Shown here: positions 57,101-64,000 of the stretch, one piece after another | Numbering within the stretch: the stretch's first letter is position 1 | How the letters are laid out: every line of letters begins with the position of its first letter | Assembly (NCBI GenBank): GCA_024280575.1 | Contig: JAJRPV010000003.1 | Coordinates: 23,666-87,665 of the forward strand | Direction of reading: 5' to 3' | Length of the DNA: 64,000 nucleotides | Source of the DNA: Campylobacterales bacterium | GTDB lineage: Bacteria; Campylobacterota; Campylobacteria; Campylobacterales; Sulfurospirillaceae | Translations under genes and position numbers: made by a program | Notes under the pieces: generated by a model | What the model was told of the DNA's origin: nothing | Databases searched by the model: none | Seen by the model: only the letters and a program-made list of their open reading frames with translations

Positions 57101-58494
57101 TTTAATCTCTCTTTTTTATATATTTTATGTTCTAAATCTAGAACTAAAAAATACTTAACACTAAGCAGTGTTGATTCAGATGAACCCAAAAACAAAATAC
57201 CATGATCTTTAAGTGAATAACTAAAAAGTGTAAAAATCTCTTGTTGCGTTTCTGGTTTTATGTATATCAAAAAGTTTCTGCAACTAATCATATCTTGTTT
57301 TACAAATGGTGGGTCGCTTAAGAGATTATGATGAGTAAAAACAATCTGTTCTCTTATGGATTGTATAACTTTATATCCATTTTTTGTTTCAATAAAATAC
57401 TCATCCAATATTGATTTATCTAGCTTTTCTAATGTACTTTTACTATAATAAGAAATTCGTGCAGTATCTAGAGCTTCATCATCTATATCTGTTGCAAATA
57501 TATGAACATCAAAATTTCTTTTTAGTCTTTTGCTTATCTTAGAAATTAAAATGGCTATAGAATATGCCTCTTCACCGCTAGAGCAAGCAATCGACCAAAC
57601 TCTTAACTCATAATTTTGTGGCTTGTCTTTCAGGTAGGAAAATAGTTCATTTTCTAACGCTTTAAAAGACGAACTATCCCTAAAGAAAGAGGTCACGCCA
57701 ATCAAAATATCCTGGTAAAGCAAGTGCGCTTCTTGGGGATTATTTTTTAAATACTCTAGATACTCTTCTTGCGTTTTGCAACCAACAAGAAATATCCTCT
57801 TATTTATACGACGCATAATCGTTCCGTATTTGTATTTTGTTATATTTAAATTTTCCTTATCTTTTAAAATTTTTTTAATTTTCATGAGCGTACTTGGTAA
57901 AATTTTCTCTTCCAAAATTCTTTTTTCAGCTATTAAAGGCGAGGACAAAAATTTTGAAATCTCTTCGATACTCAATACTCTATCGATACAACCTGTGTCG
58001 ATAGCATTTTGTGGCATACTTGCTTGATACGCTTCTTTTGGATCTTGTACTATCGTATGACCACCATAGTTTTTTATGCTTTTAATTCCCATTGATCCGT
58101 CTTTTCCTGTACCAGTCAATACTATACCTACTGATCTGGATTTTTTATACTGCGCCAAAGAATCCAGCAAAGTGTCAATTGAAGGAGTTGATATAAAATC
58201 CATCTTAGATACATATTCTAATACCAAATTACCATCTTTATAAATTAAATTATTGCCGGGAGGCATGATATATATATGATTTGGTAAAAAAGTTGTTTTA
58301 AAATCAATCTTTTCAATAGGTAACGCTGAGTGCTGTGACAATATTTCTATCAAAGAGCTTTTTTTTGTAGGATCCAAGTGCAGTGCTATGATATATACAT
58401 TATATGTTTTTAAAGGAAGCTTTTTGACTAGCTCTTCTAATACTTTAAGTCCTCCCGCACTAGCACCAATGCCGACATAAATAGAATTTTGCAT
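54148..58494 (-). CDS. CheB-CheR-PAS-histidine kinase hybrid
   Basis: 1448 aa. CheB-type methylesterase at 1-190 (Ser in 'IGASAGGLKVLEEL', His in 'IALHLDPTKKSS', Asp in 'LTGTGKDGSMGIKS'). CheR-type methyltransferase at 210-465 ('GVTSFFRDSSSFKAL', 'SIACSSGEEAYSIA', 'CRNFLIYI'). A PAS-like segment, a coiled coil with five 'SSNEELQ'-type repeats (about 660-695), then four PAS domains (about 705-1220) and a kinase with 'MLAMIAHQWRQPLSIISM', 'NIINNAKDA' and 'GTGLGVYMS'. No receiver of its own; the HD-GYP regulator follows. Possibly links methylation-type adaptation to c-di-GMP. Start lies 24 bp from the hairpin element, so its promoter is inside or beyond that element. Confidence 0.93.
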   Translation of the reverse strand: MQNSIYVGIGASAGGLKVLEELVKKLPLKTYNVYIIALHLDPTKKSSLIEILSQHSALPIEKIDFKTTFLPNHIYIMPPGNNLIYKDGNLVLEYVSKMDFISTPSIDTLLDSLAQYKKSRSVGIVLTGTGKDGSMGIKSIKNYGGHTIVQDPKEAYQASMPQNAIDTGCIDRVLSIEEISKFLSSPLIAEKRILEEKILPSTLMKIKKILKDKENLNITKYKYGTIMRRINKRIFLVGCKTQEEYLEYLKNNPQEAHLLYQDILIGVTSFFRDSSSFKALENELFSYLKDKPQNYELRVWSIACSSGEEAYSIAILISKISKRLKRNFDVHIFATDIDDEALDTARISYYSKSTLEKLDKSILDEYFIETKNGYKVIQSIREQIVFTHHNLLSDPPFVKQDMISCRNFLIYIKPETQQEIFTLFSYSLKDHGILFLGSSESTLLSVKYFLVLDLEHKIYKKERLKNPPKLSNHYFLKHLEQINSNKPIAIDKIQKVDIEEQISKKIFSFFAPECLLIDADYRIVYKKGALPFLIHKDGFVTLNILDNISQELRYDIAVLISQSFETGKVCSTKFIEFNSNISNMEFLRIIAHPFNDANNNMLLLYFQKLNANELEFNTQNSILASESLVVASLVKQLQGIKKENRLLMDKININKENMQLLNEELQSSNEELQSSNEELETSNEELQSSNEELQASILNTKRLKQHLALILNSTLDGMVGLDLEGKITFVNDAASRMFGFSKDELIGKDGHKLWHHTKSDGTDYLYEECTQHYALKKGISQRNEDLFWSKDGTSFEVEVSQNPIVEKDTLVGSVLSFYDITEKNRLKKILQKEHQLADLYMNIEGMLILTLDLNGDIAMINEKGSKLLEVNYDEVIGKNFIDNFIPEDIRSNIRDVFDRVINKETEIVLHYNNNIIDSKGKIHHIAWTNNQIKDIDGNIIGIISSGLDITNEQRLEEKLLQEEKLYKLTFEEASIGIAHASLEGKIVDTNIYLTQLLGYTKEEFKKLNTSDITHLDDLQNDKKMIRDLVDGKIENYHIEKRYIHKKGSVVWVNIAVVLLKNELGEALYCLKIIKDITSLKLLMYQLENEEAKLKNIIEFIPTPIIIYDEDGKVLIANKVFKETTGYIKDEITDIDFLIQNIHRNDDKEFAEKFYKKPLETQKIERCTQNFFNKKGEKKVGIFNSIMLKNNYDNQKKIVVNAILDITELQNKEEIMISQSRQAAMGDMLAMIAHQWRQPLSIISMVSNNIRANMELEENITVSMLHELMKTLNEQTQYLSNTIDDFREFFKPDKSKESILASLLFSKIVTLMQKSLESNNITLVLPKNQNLEIVTYPNQLIQVLINIINNAKDAIKENGRKDGMVQIAIQESDDDITMSICNNGDEIDPRIKDKLGEPYVSTKSKNGTGLGVYMSNIIVTKHLGGRLYWESNKDKTCFYIELPKNNKEF
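56413..56517 (-). repeat. Five 21 bp coding repeats
   Basis: Five consecutive 21 bp units encode the seven-residue pattern (S/T)NEELQS in the coiled coil between the CheR and PAS parts. Units 3 and 4 differ at only a few positions. Such heptad repeats are known from this protein family and mark a signalling coiled coil; slippage could vary copy number. Confidence 0.85.
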
Positions 58495-58518
58495 ATAATA
58501 TCCTCGTATTAAACATTA

Positions 58519-58781
58519 TGAGACAACTGCACAGTAACAACCCCCACAAAAGCCTAGCTTTGGGTGAGATTTAAAAGATAAAATTCGAAGTACTAACTTG
58601 TTAATTCGAGAACTTTTATCTTTTGAAGATTGCCCAAAGATAGGCAACACTACGGGTATCATCAGGTTTCGTATATACGGCGTTAATCGTTTTTGAATTA
58701 ACTTGTTAGTTCTGCAAACGATTGCCTTGTCTATACAAAATCTGATGATATTGTGGGGGTTGCTACTGTGCAATGGTCTCA
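58519..58781. mobile_element. 263 bp MITE-like element with two long hairpins
   Basis: Ends TGAGACaactGCACAGTA and its inverse form roughly 30 bp terminal inverted repeats that include a CAACCCCCACAA core, flanked by TTA on both sides (58516-58518, 58782-58784), a plausible 3 bp target duplication. The end sequence resembles IS5/IS1031-type termini from memory. No transposase. Inside are two long hairpins (58552-58645 and 58657-58750) that show nearly the same terminal loop, (C/T)TAACTTGTTA(A/G)TTC at 58593-58607 and 58698-58712. It fills the gap from copA to the CheB-CheR kinase. A diverged end is at 8061-8110. Confidence 0.75.
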
Positions 58782-58822
58782 TTATGAGGATATTATACTG
58801 CATTTTAAATAAAACTATAATT

Positions 58823-60997
58823 TTAAAGTTTAGCAAACTTGAGTCTCAGTGAGTTAAGTACTACACTTACTGAGCTAAAACTCATGGCAATTCCTGCGTA
58901 AACTGGAGTTAGCATGATGCCAAATACCGGGTATAAAACGCCTGCTGCTATCGGTATGCCGATAGAGTTATAGAAAAACGCCCAAAAGAGATTTTGTTTT
59001 ATCGTGCTCATGGCTCTTTTGGATAAATTTATGCTTTTTAAAACTGAAATTATTTCATTGTTCATGAGTATAATGTCTCCTGCATCTTTTGTGATGTCTG
59101 AGCCCGAATTTAAAGCAATGCCGATATCTGCTTGTTTGATAGATACAGAATCATTTATACCGTCTCCGACAAATAAAACTTTTGCATCCTTTTGTAAATC
59201 AAGTATAACTTTGTATTTTTCATCTGGCAAAACTCCGGCATAAACCAGATCAATTCCTACTTCACTAGCAATTTTTTTGGCTGTTATTTCATTGTCACCT
59301 GTTAGCAAAATTGGTACGATATTTTTGCTTTTGAGGCTATATATGAGCTCTTTAGCACCATCTTTTAAACTATCTTCAAGTGCGATAACTCCTATACACT
59401 TGTCACCTACGCTTGCAAATACAGCTCCATTTCCAGCTTGTACAGTTTCTTCAAAAAAGTCCATATTTTCTTTTGATATTGCTACTTTATTGTTTTGCAA
59501 AAGAGTAAGATTTCCGATAAGAATTTGCTCATTATTGCTCACAGCACTCACTCCAAGCCCCGGCAATACTTTCATATCTTTTACCTTTAGTGTGCAAGAA
59601 AACCCTTTATCTTTTATGTATCTCGTGATAGCTTTTGATATAGGATGCTCACTATAACTCTCGACTGAGCCCAAAATTTCTAAATAATCTCCTTGTATCT
59701 CCATATCTTTTACGGAAATTTCACCTTTTGTTATGGTTCCTGTTTTATCAAATACGGCATATTTTATATCTTTTATGATTTCTAAAACTTCAGGGTTTTT
59801 TATCAAAATTCCCTCTTTAGCACCTTTTCCAACAGCACTCACTATCGCAATAGGTGTTGCCAAACCAAGTGCACAAGGGCAAGAAATGATAAGCACGGAT
59901 ATGGAAGCTAGTATCGCACTAAGAGCGTCACCTACAAAAAAGTACCATACAAAAAATGTCAAAATTGAGATGAGTATGACGATTGGAACAAAAACATTTG
60001 CTACTTTGTCGGCAAATCTGGCTATCGGCATGCTTTTGCTTTGTGCTTCATTTAGTAATGCTATGATTTTTGAAAGAGTGGTGTCGTTTGCCAGTTTTGT
60101 TACTTTTACTTTTATGAGCCCTGCTGTATTGATAGTTCCTGCTATCACATCATCACCTATGGTTTTATAAGTCGGCAACGGCTCGCCTGTTATCATGGAT
60201 GTGTCAATTTCAGCTCCACCTTCAAAGATGACTCCATCTGCCGAAATTTTCTCTCCCTGTTTTACAAGAACTTCATCATTTATGTTTAACTCTTTTGCGA
60301 GTATTTGAGTGATACTTCCGTCTTTTTCAATTTTTTGCGCATTCAAAGGTGCTAAATTCATCCAGTTTTTTAAAAAATCAGTAGCCTTTGCCTTGCTTCG
60401 CTCCTCTAACAAACGCCCTAAAAGTATAAATGTGATGATAACACTAGCCCCATCAAAATAGATAAATCTTAAATGAGGCGGGAAGAGGGCAGGGAAAAGC
60501 ACAACAAAAGCAGAGTAAAAGTAGGCTGCACTAGTTCCAAGAGCTACTAAAACATTCATGTCAAAGTTTTTATGACTAATAGCCTTAAAAGCAAGTGAAT
60601 AAAATCTACCGCCCGGATAAAATTGCACTATTGTACCGAGGGCAAACATAACATATAAATTGATTTTGGGAACTGGGAAAAACAGAAAATAAAAAATAGC
60701 AACGCTAAGAGACAAGGCAATTATAAACAGTCTTCTTAACTTATAGTATGCTTTTTTCTTTGCAACTTCAAGGGCTTTTATGTCTTCTTCCACGCCATAT
60801 CCTAGTGTTTTTATCTTCTTGATAAGTTTGGTTTTATCAAGTTTGTCCGAGTCTATCACAAACTCCCCACTGTTTGAAGCAAAACTTACTTTCGAACTTT
60901 CCAATCCATCTAATTTATTTACAACTTTTTGTATGCCGTTTGAGCAATTTACACAAGTCATACCTGAAATATTCAGGTTGATTTTTTCTTTTGACAT
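58823..60997 (-). CDS. copA: Copper-exporting P1B-type ATPase
   Basis: 724 aa. One N-terminal heavy-metal domain 'ISGMTCVNCSNGIQKVV' (CxxC), eight membrane helices, the metal-path motif 'ISCPCALGLATP', phosphorylation site 'VFDKTGTITKGEI', 'SEHPISKAI' and hinge 'FVGDGINDSVSIKQADIGIA'; the C-terminal helices have 'NLFWAFFYNSIGIPIAAGVL' and 'MSFSSVSVVLNSLRL', typical of Cu(I) pumps. In an operon with an ArsR regulator and an HMA chaperone. Confidence 0.95.
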   Translation of the reverse strand: MSKEKINLNISGMTCVNCSNGIQKVVNKLDGLESSKVSFASNSGEFVIDSDKLDKTKLIKKIKTLGYGVEEDIKALEVAKKKAYYKLRRLFIIALSLSVAIFYFLFFPVPKINLYVMFALGTIVQFYPGGRFYSLAFKAISHKNFDMNVLVALGTSAAYFYSAFVVLFPALFPPHLRFIYFDGASVIITFILLGRLLEERSKAKATDFLKNWMNLAPLNAQKIEKDGSITQILAKELNINDEVLVKQGEKISADGVIFEGGAEIDTSMITGEPLPTYKTIGDDVIAGTINTAGLIKVKVTKLANDTTLSKIIALLNEAQSKSMPIARFADKVANVFVPIVILISILTFFVWYFFVGDALSAILASISVLIISCPCALGLATPIAIVSAVGKGAKEGILIKNPEVLEIIKDIKYAVFDKTGTITKGEISVKDMEIQGDYLEILGSVESYSEHPISKAITRYIKDKGFSCTLKVKDMKVLPGLGVSAVSNNEQILIGNLTLLQNNKVAISKENMDFFEETVQAGNGAVFASVGDKCIGVIALEDSLKDGAKELIYSLKSKNIVPILLTGDNEITAKKIASEVGIDLVYAGVLPDEKYKVILDLQKDAKVLFVGDGINDSVSIKQADIGIALNSGSDITKDAGDIILMNNEIISVLKSINLSKRAMSTIKQNLFWAFFYNSIGIPIAAGVLYPVFGIMLTPVYAGIAMSFSSVSVVLNSLRLKFAKL

Positions 60998-61001
60998 AGC
61001 T

Positions 61002-61367
61002 TTAGTTCCCCGTACTTTTCAAGGCAATTTGAAGGAGTTCTTTGACTTCTTCATTGATAATTCTATAAAAAGACATTTTTTTATCCTTGGAAAATGTCAC
61101 AATCTCATATCTTCGAAGAATTTTAAACTGATGAGACACATGTGATTGTGAAACTCCGAGCAAATTTGACATTTCGCCCACACATATCTCATAATCCATC
61201 AATGCAAAAAGCATTTTTACGCGCATTGGATCACTAAGAGCTTTAAATATATAAGTAAGCTTTATGATTTTATCATCGCTAGGCAGATTTTTGTTTATGT
61301 CATCAATATGACTGATACCTTCACAACAGGATCTTACTAATTTTTGTCTATTTTTCATATCAGTCAT
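61002..61367 (-). CDS. ArsR/SmtB-family metal sensor
   Basis: 121 aa winged-helix repressor. The helix-turn-helix is 'MSNLLGVSQSHVSHQFKILR'. 'LVRSCCEGISHID' at the N-terminus and the Cys in 'DYEICVGEMSNLL' make a CadC/CmtR-like thiolate site plausible. Start overlaps the end of the chaperone gene; copA follows 4 bp downstream. The inverted repeat at 61576-61601 is its likely operator. Metal identity (copper, cadmium, silver) is inferred from copA. Confidence 0.88.
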   Translation of the reverse strand: MTDMKNRQKLVRSCCEGISHIDDINKNLPSDDKIIKLTYIFKALSDPMRVKMLFALMDYEICVGEMSNLLGVSQSHVSHQFKILRRYEIVTFSKDKKMSFYRIINEEVKELLQIALKSTGN

Positions 61368-61566
61368 CTATAACATCATAGCCCAAATCTCTCATCTCTT
61401 CTTTAAATTTTTTTTCTGTTTCATCATTTGGGATTTCCAAAGTAACTTCTTTAGGACTAACATCAAGGTTTACTTCAATTTCACCAAAGTCATCTTCTAA
61501 AGAGCCTTTTATCAGGTTGGCACAATTTATGCAACTTATATTCTTTGCTTTAAATACTTTTGTCAT
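61360..61566 (-). CDS. Heavy-metal-associated domain protein (CopZ-like)
   Basis: 68 aa single HMA domain. It begins 'VFKAKNISCINCANLIKGSL', with the CxxC metal site written as CINC, and ends 'MRDLGYDVIDD'. Probably a Cu(I) chaperone feeding CopA. First gene of the operon, directly behind the promoter/operator. Confidence 0.88.
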   Translation of the reverse strand: MTKVFKAKNISCINCANLIKGSLEDDFGEIEVNLDVSPKEVTLEIPNDETEKKFKEEMRDLGYDVIDD

Positions 61567-61575
61567 TTTATATCC

Positions 61576-61601
61576 TTCATATGATATTTATTTCATATGA
61601 A
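61576..61601. promoter_or_regulatory. Operator of the copper operon
   Basis: Perfect 9 bp inverted repeat TTCATATGA / TCATATGAA with an 8 bp spacer, lying just downstream of the -10 box and 10 bp before the chaperone start codon. This size, AT-rich makeup and position fit ArsR/SmtB operators. A third related half-site (ATCATATATGA, 61609-61619) overlaps the promoter spacer. Confidence 0.75.
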
Positions 61602-61602
61602 G

Positions 61603-61631
61603 ATTTTATCATATATGAATTAACTTGTCAA
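61603..61631 (-). promoter_or_regulatory. Promoter of the copper operon
   Basis: On the minus strand TTGACA (61631-61626), 17 bp, then TAAAAT (61608-61603): a near-consensus sigma-70 promoter that the inverted repeat next to it would block when the repressor is bound. Confidence 0.8.
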
Positions 61632-61655
61632 GCATTTTATATAAAGTAGTATAAT
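61625..61655 (+). promoter_or_regulatory. Probable fumC promoter, overlapping the divergent one
   Basis: TTGTCA (61625-61630) and TATAAT (61650-61655) with a long 19 bp spacer; the -35 box is almost the same bases as the -35 of the copper promoter read the other way. The two RNA polymerases would compete. The strong -10 may matter more than the -35 in this phylum. Confidence 0.5.
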
Positions 61656-61687
61656 TTGTTAAGATATTAAATTTCATGGAGAAAGAT

Positions 61688-63082
61688 ATGTTAAAAACTC
61701 GAATTGAAAAAGACACGATGGGAGAGGTTGAAGTTCCAATTAATGCATACTGGGGAGCACAGACACAGCGTTCATTGCAAAATTTCAAAATTGGAGAAGA
61801 GAAAATGCCATATGAGATAACTCGCGGATTTTCTTATCTCAAAAAAGCAGTTGCTCTAGTAAATAAAGAGCTAGGTACACTTGATGCTAAAAAAGCAGAT
61901 GCGATAGCCCAGGCTGCAGATGATTCTTTGGCCGGTAAACTAGATGGCAATTACCCGCTATCTGTTTGGCAAACCGGTTCAGGTACGCAGTCAAATATGA
62001 ATAACAATGAAGTTCTTGCAAATCGTGCAACAGAAATTCTAGGCGGTGATTTTAGAGTGGAAAAATTAGTTCATCCTAATGATGATGTAAATAAATCCCA
62101 ATCTTCAAATGATACTTATCCAACTGCTCTTCATATTGCCGCTGTGATAGAATTAGAAGAAAAACTACTCCCGGCTATTGTTAAACTAAAAGCTACGCTA
62201 GATGCAAAAAGTAAAGAATTTAACGACATTGTAAAAATTGGTCGTACTCATCTGCAAGATGCAACCCCATTGACACTTGGTCAAGAGATAAGCGGATGGG
62301 CTGAAATGCTAAAAAAATCTCACAAGATGATCAAAGTTTCGCTAAAGCCGATTCGTGAATTAGCACTTGGTGGAACAGCTGTAGGAACAGGACTTAATGC
62401 TCCTGCAAAATTAGGAAAAATGGTAGCTAAAAAGATAAGTAAACTAACAGGTCATAAGTTTGTAACTGCACCAAATAAATTTCATGCTTTAACTTCTCAT
62501 GATGGACTTGTTTTTGCTCACGGTGCATTAAAAGCGTTGGCGGCTGATATGATGAAAATAGCAAATGATGTAAGATGGCTGGCAAGTGGACCCCGTTGTG
62601 GATTTGGAGAATTGGAAATTCCTGCAAATGAACCGGGAAGCTCCATAATGCCGGGTAAAATAAATCCAACTCAATGCGAGGCAGTCACTATGGTAGCTTG
62701 TCAAATTATGGGCAATGACACAACTATAGGCATCGCGGCTAGCCAAGGCAACTTTGAACTAAATGTTTTTAAGCCAGTTATCGCATATAATTTTTTACAG
62801 TCGGTCAGGCTTTTGAGTGATAGTATCGTTTCGTTTAATGACAACGCAGCCATAGGCATAAAGCCCATAAAATCTAAGATAGACCACTATCTGAACAACT
62901 CTTTGATGCTAGTGACTGCTTTAAACCCATATATAGGATATGAAAATTCTGCCAAAATTGCAAAAATGGCACACAAGAGTAACTTGACTCTGAAAGAAGC
63001 AGCCATAAAACTAAATCTTTTGAGTGCAGAAGAATTCGACAAGTATGTTAAACCTGAAGATATGGTGCATCCAAAAAAGTGA
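61688..63082 (+). CDS. fumC: Class II fumarate hydratase
   Basis: 464 aa, converts fumarate to malate in the TCA (or reverse TCA) cycle without an iron-sulfur cluster. '[20 protein letters not shown]', '[20 protein letters not shown]', '[20 protein letters not shown]', '[18 protein letters not shown]' and the signature '[17 protein letters not shown]' with the catalytic Ser are present. ATG 61688 lies 4-5 bp after GGAGAAAG; an in-frame ATG at 61676 precedes that ribosome site. Confidence 0.95.
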   Translation: MLKTRIEKDTMGEVEVPINAYWGAQTQRSLQNFKIGEEKMPYEITRGFSYLKKAVALVNKELGTLDAKKADAIAQAADDSLAGKLDGNYPLSVWQTGSGTQSNMNNNEVLANRATEILGGDFRVEKLVHPNDDVNKSQSSNDTYPTALHIAAVIELEEKLLPAIVKLKATLDAKSKEFNDIVKIGRTHLQDATPLTLGQEISGWAEMLKKSHKMIKVSLKPIRELALGGTAVGTGLNAPAKLGKMVAKKISKLTGHKFVTAPNKFHALTSHDGLVFAHGALKALAADMMKIANDVRWLASGPRCGFGELEIPANEPGSSIMPGKINPTQCEAVTMVACQIMGNDTTIGIAASQGNFELNVFKPVIAYNFLQSVRLLSDSIVSFNDNAAIGIKPIKSKIDHYLNNSLMLVTALNPYIGYENSAKIAKMAHKSNLTLKEAAIKLNLLSAEEFDKYVKPEDMVHPKK

Positions 63083-63127
63083 AACTTTTGATAAAAATAT
63101 ATAGGCACTATTAACAAAAGGCAAATA

Positions 63128-64000
63128 ATGAAAAAACTATTATTACTGACCCTGCTTATTGTAATCAGTTTTGCTTCATCTTACAATAAAGATATGTTAC
63201 GAAAAATTGAAGCTAAAAATGACAAAAACAAGAGTTTCTCTTTTGCTGTTATGGGGGACAATAGAGAAGGCGATGAAGTTTTAAAAAAGATTATTAGTAG
63301 CATAAACAGAGATAAAGATATAAAATTCACATTAAACAATGGTGACTTGGTTCCTGATGGGTATAAAAAAGAGTTTAAAAATTATCTTAATATTATCAAA
63401 ACATCTAACAAACCGATACTAAGCATCATCGGCAATCATGAACTGCCTTGGTATGATGGCAAAAGCAACTATGAAAATAATTTTGGTAAACCTTATTTCT
63501 CATTTGTTTACAAAAACAGCTACTTTATTATTTTGGATGATTCTAATAAAAAAGGCATCTCCAAAAAACAAAAAAAATGGCTTATCAAGAAATTCAAAAA
63601 GGCACAAAATTATACAAATAGATTCGTTTTTATGCATGTTCCTCTATACGACCCTCGAAAAGGAAAATATAAAAAAGGCCATAGTTTAAAAAATATAAAA
63701 AATGCAAAGAAATTAAATGATTTGTTTGACAAATATCAAATAAATATGCTATTTACCTCACATATACATTCATATTTTAGAGGCTTTTGGCACAAAACTC
63801 CTTATATCATCACAGGAGGGGCCGGAGCTCCACTAAAAAAACACGGTTTTTATCACTATATAAAAGTTATCGTTCACGGCAAAAAAATCCAATATAAAGT
63901 GATAAAAATTTCAGCAAAACCTTTAGGATTTGTTGACGAGATGATTCAATCCATCAAAGATACGCTAAATTTAAATTTTACTTATTATAATCTTAAAAGA
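63128..64000 (+). CDS. Exported calcineurin-like metallophosphoesterase, partial
   Basis: 291 residues to the window edge. Signal peptide 'LLLLTLLIVISFASSYNK'; then metal motifs 'FAVMGDNREGDEV', 'TLNNGDLVPDG', 'SIIGNHELPWYD', 'FVFMHVPLYDP' and 'LFTSHIHSYFRGFW', in the order of the Metallophos family, followed by 'YIITGGAGAPLKKHGFYHYI'. Likely a periplasmic phosphatase or phosphodiesterase; substrate unknown. AAAGG precedes the ATG at a short distance. Confidence 0.88.
   Translation, partial: MKKLLLLTLLIVISFASSYNKDMLRKIEAKNDKNKSFSFAVMGDNREGDEVLKKIISSINRDKDIKFTLNNGDLVPDGYKKEFKNYLNIIKTSNKPILSIIGNHELPWYDGKSNYENNFGKPYFSFVYKNSYFIILDDSNKKGISKKQKKWLIKKFKKAQNYTNRFVFMHVPLYDPRKGKYKKGHSLKNIKNAKKLNDLFDKYQINMLFTSHIHSYFRGFWHKTPYIITGGAGAPLKKHGFYHYIKVIVHGKKIQYKVIKISAKPLGFVDEMIQSIKDTLNLNFTYYNLKR

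Noticed and set aside
58516..58836. A 106-codon open frame on the minus strand across the hairpin element
   Set aside because: It runs through both hairpins and the terminal repeats, has no ribosome site and no recognisable domain; the open frame is a by-product of the repeats.

Overview
The window is AT-rich (about two thirds A+T by eye) and reads as chromosome of a free-living, motile member of the Campylobacterota (former Epsilonproteobacteria). The gene string aspC-cysE-speA-hisS-tmk-coaD-ubiX-flgA, the ilvB-ilvH-lpxD cluster, sensor kinases with the 'AHQW(R/K)QP' H-box, a class II DAHP synthase and pdxJ-pdxA are all typical of that phylum. Genus is not resolved; a Sulfurimonas/Sulfurovum/Arcobacter-like relative is my guess.

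Layout. 1-8110: end of a threonine aldolase, then a Cache sensor kinase and response regulator, a TRAP transporter (dctPQM) and pxpABC (5-oxoprolinase), apparently one uptake-and-degradation unit for 5-oxoproline, closed by the eroded end of a mobile repeat. 8116-13535: a VapC-type toxin-antitoxin pair, an unknown membrane protein and the amino-acid ABC transporter aapJQMP with a clear promoter. 13599-19157: a rarD remnant, a DAHP synthase interrupted by a stop, an unknown membrane protein and a TAXI-type TRAP transporter. 19212-31396: mixed housekeeping (proA, trmN-like, trpC, HIT, mnmH), a solute-binding/GGDEF sensor, and pdxJ-pdxA separated by two tiny overlapping reading frames. 31496-36598: ppx/gppA, a sirtuin, ilvBH, lpxD. 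36603-46603: a long leftward operon from murA and moeA through an embedded tRNA-Gly to aspC. 46646-52533: tctCBA with its own response regulator and Cache kinase, mirroring the first unit. 52655-58494: an HD-GYP response regulator coupled to a giant CheB-CheR-PAS-histidine kinase. 58519-58781: a 263 bp element with terminal inverted repeats and two long hairpins. 58823-64000: a copper ATPase/ArsR/HMA chaperone operon, divergent fumC, and a truncated phosphoesterase.

Two things stand out. First, pdxJ and pdxA are joined by two similar micro-ORFs (38 and 27 codons), each linked to the next by an ATGA stop/start overlap and each carrying the same 5' palindrome, 3' hairpin and GGGGACAGTAAAATGA coupling box. 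Second, an unusual number of otherwise well-conserved genes are broken: three single-base losses in A-runs (first sensor kinase, dctP, GGDEF sensor), four in-frame stops (DAHP synthase, TPR lipoprotein, aspC codon 7, second sensor kinase), a decayed rarD, and a Gly-to-Val change in the Walker A motif of aapP. This is either early genome decay, a mutator signature, or base-calling error, and it decides how much of the regulatory wiring is functional.
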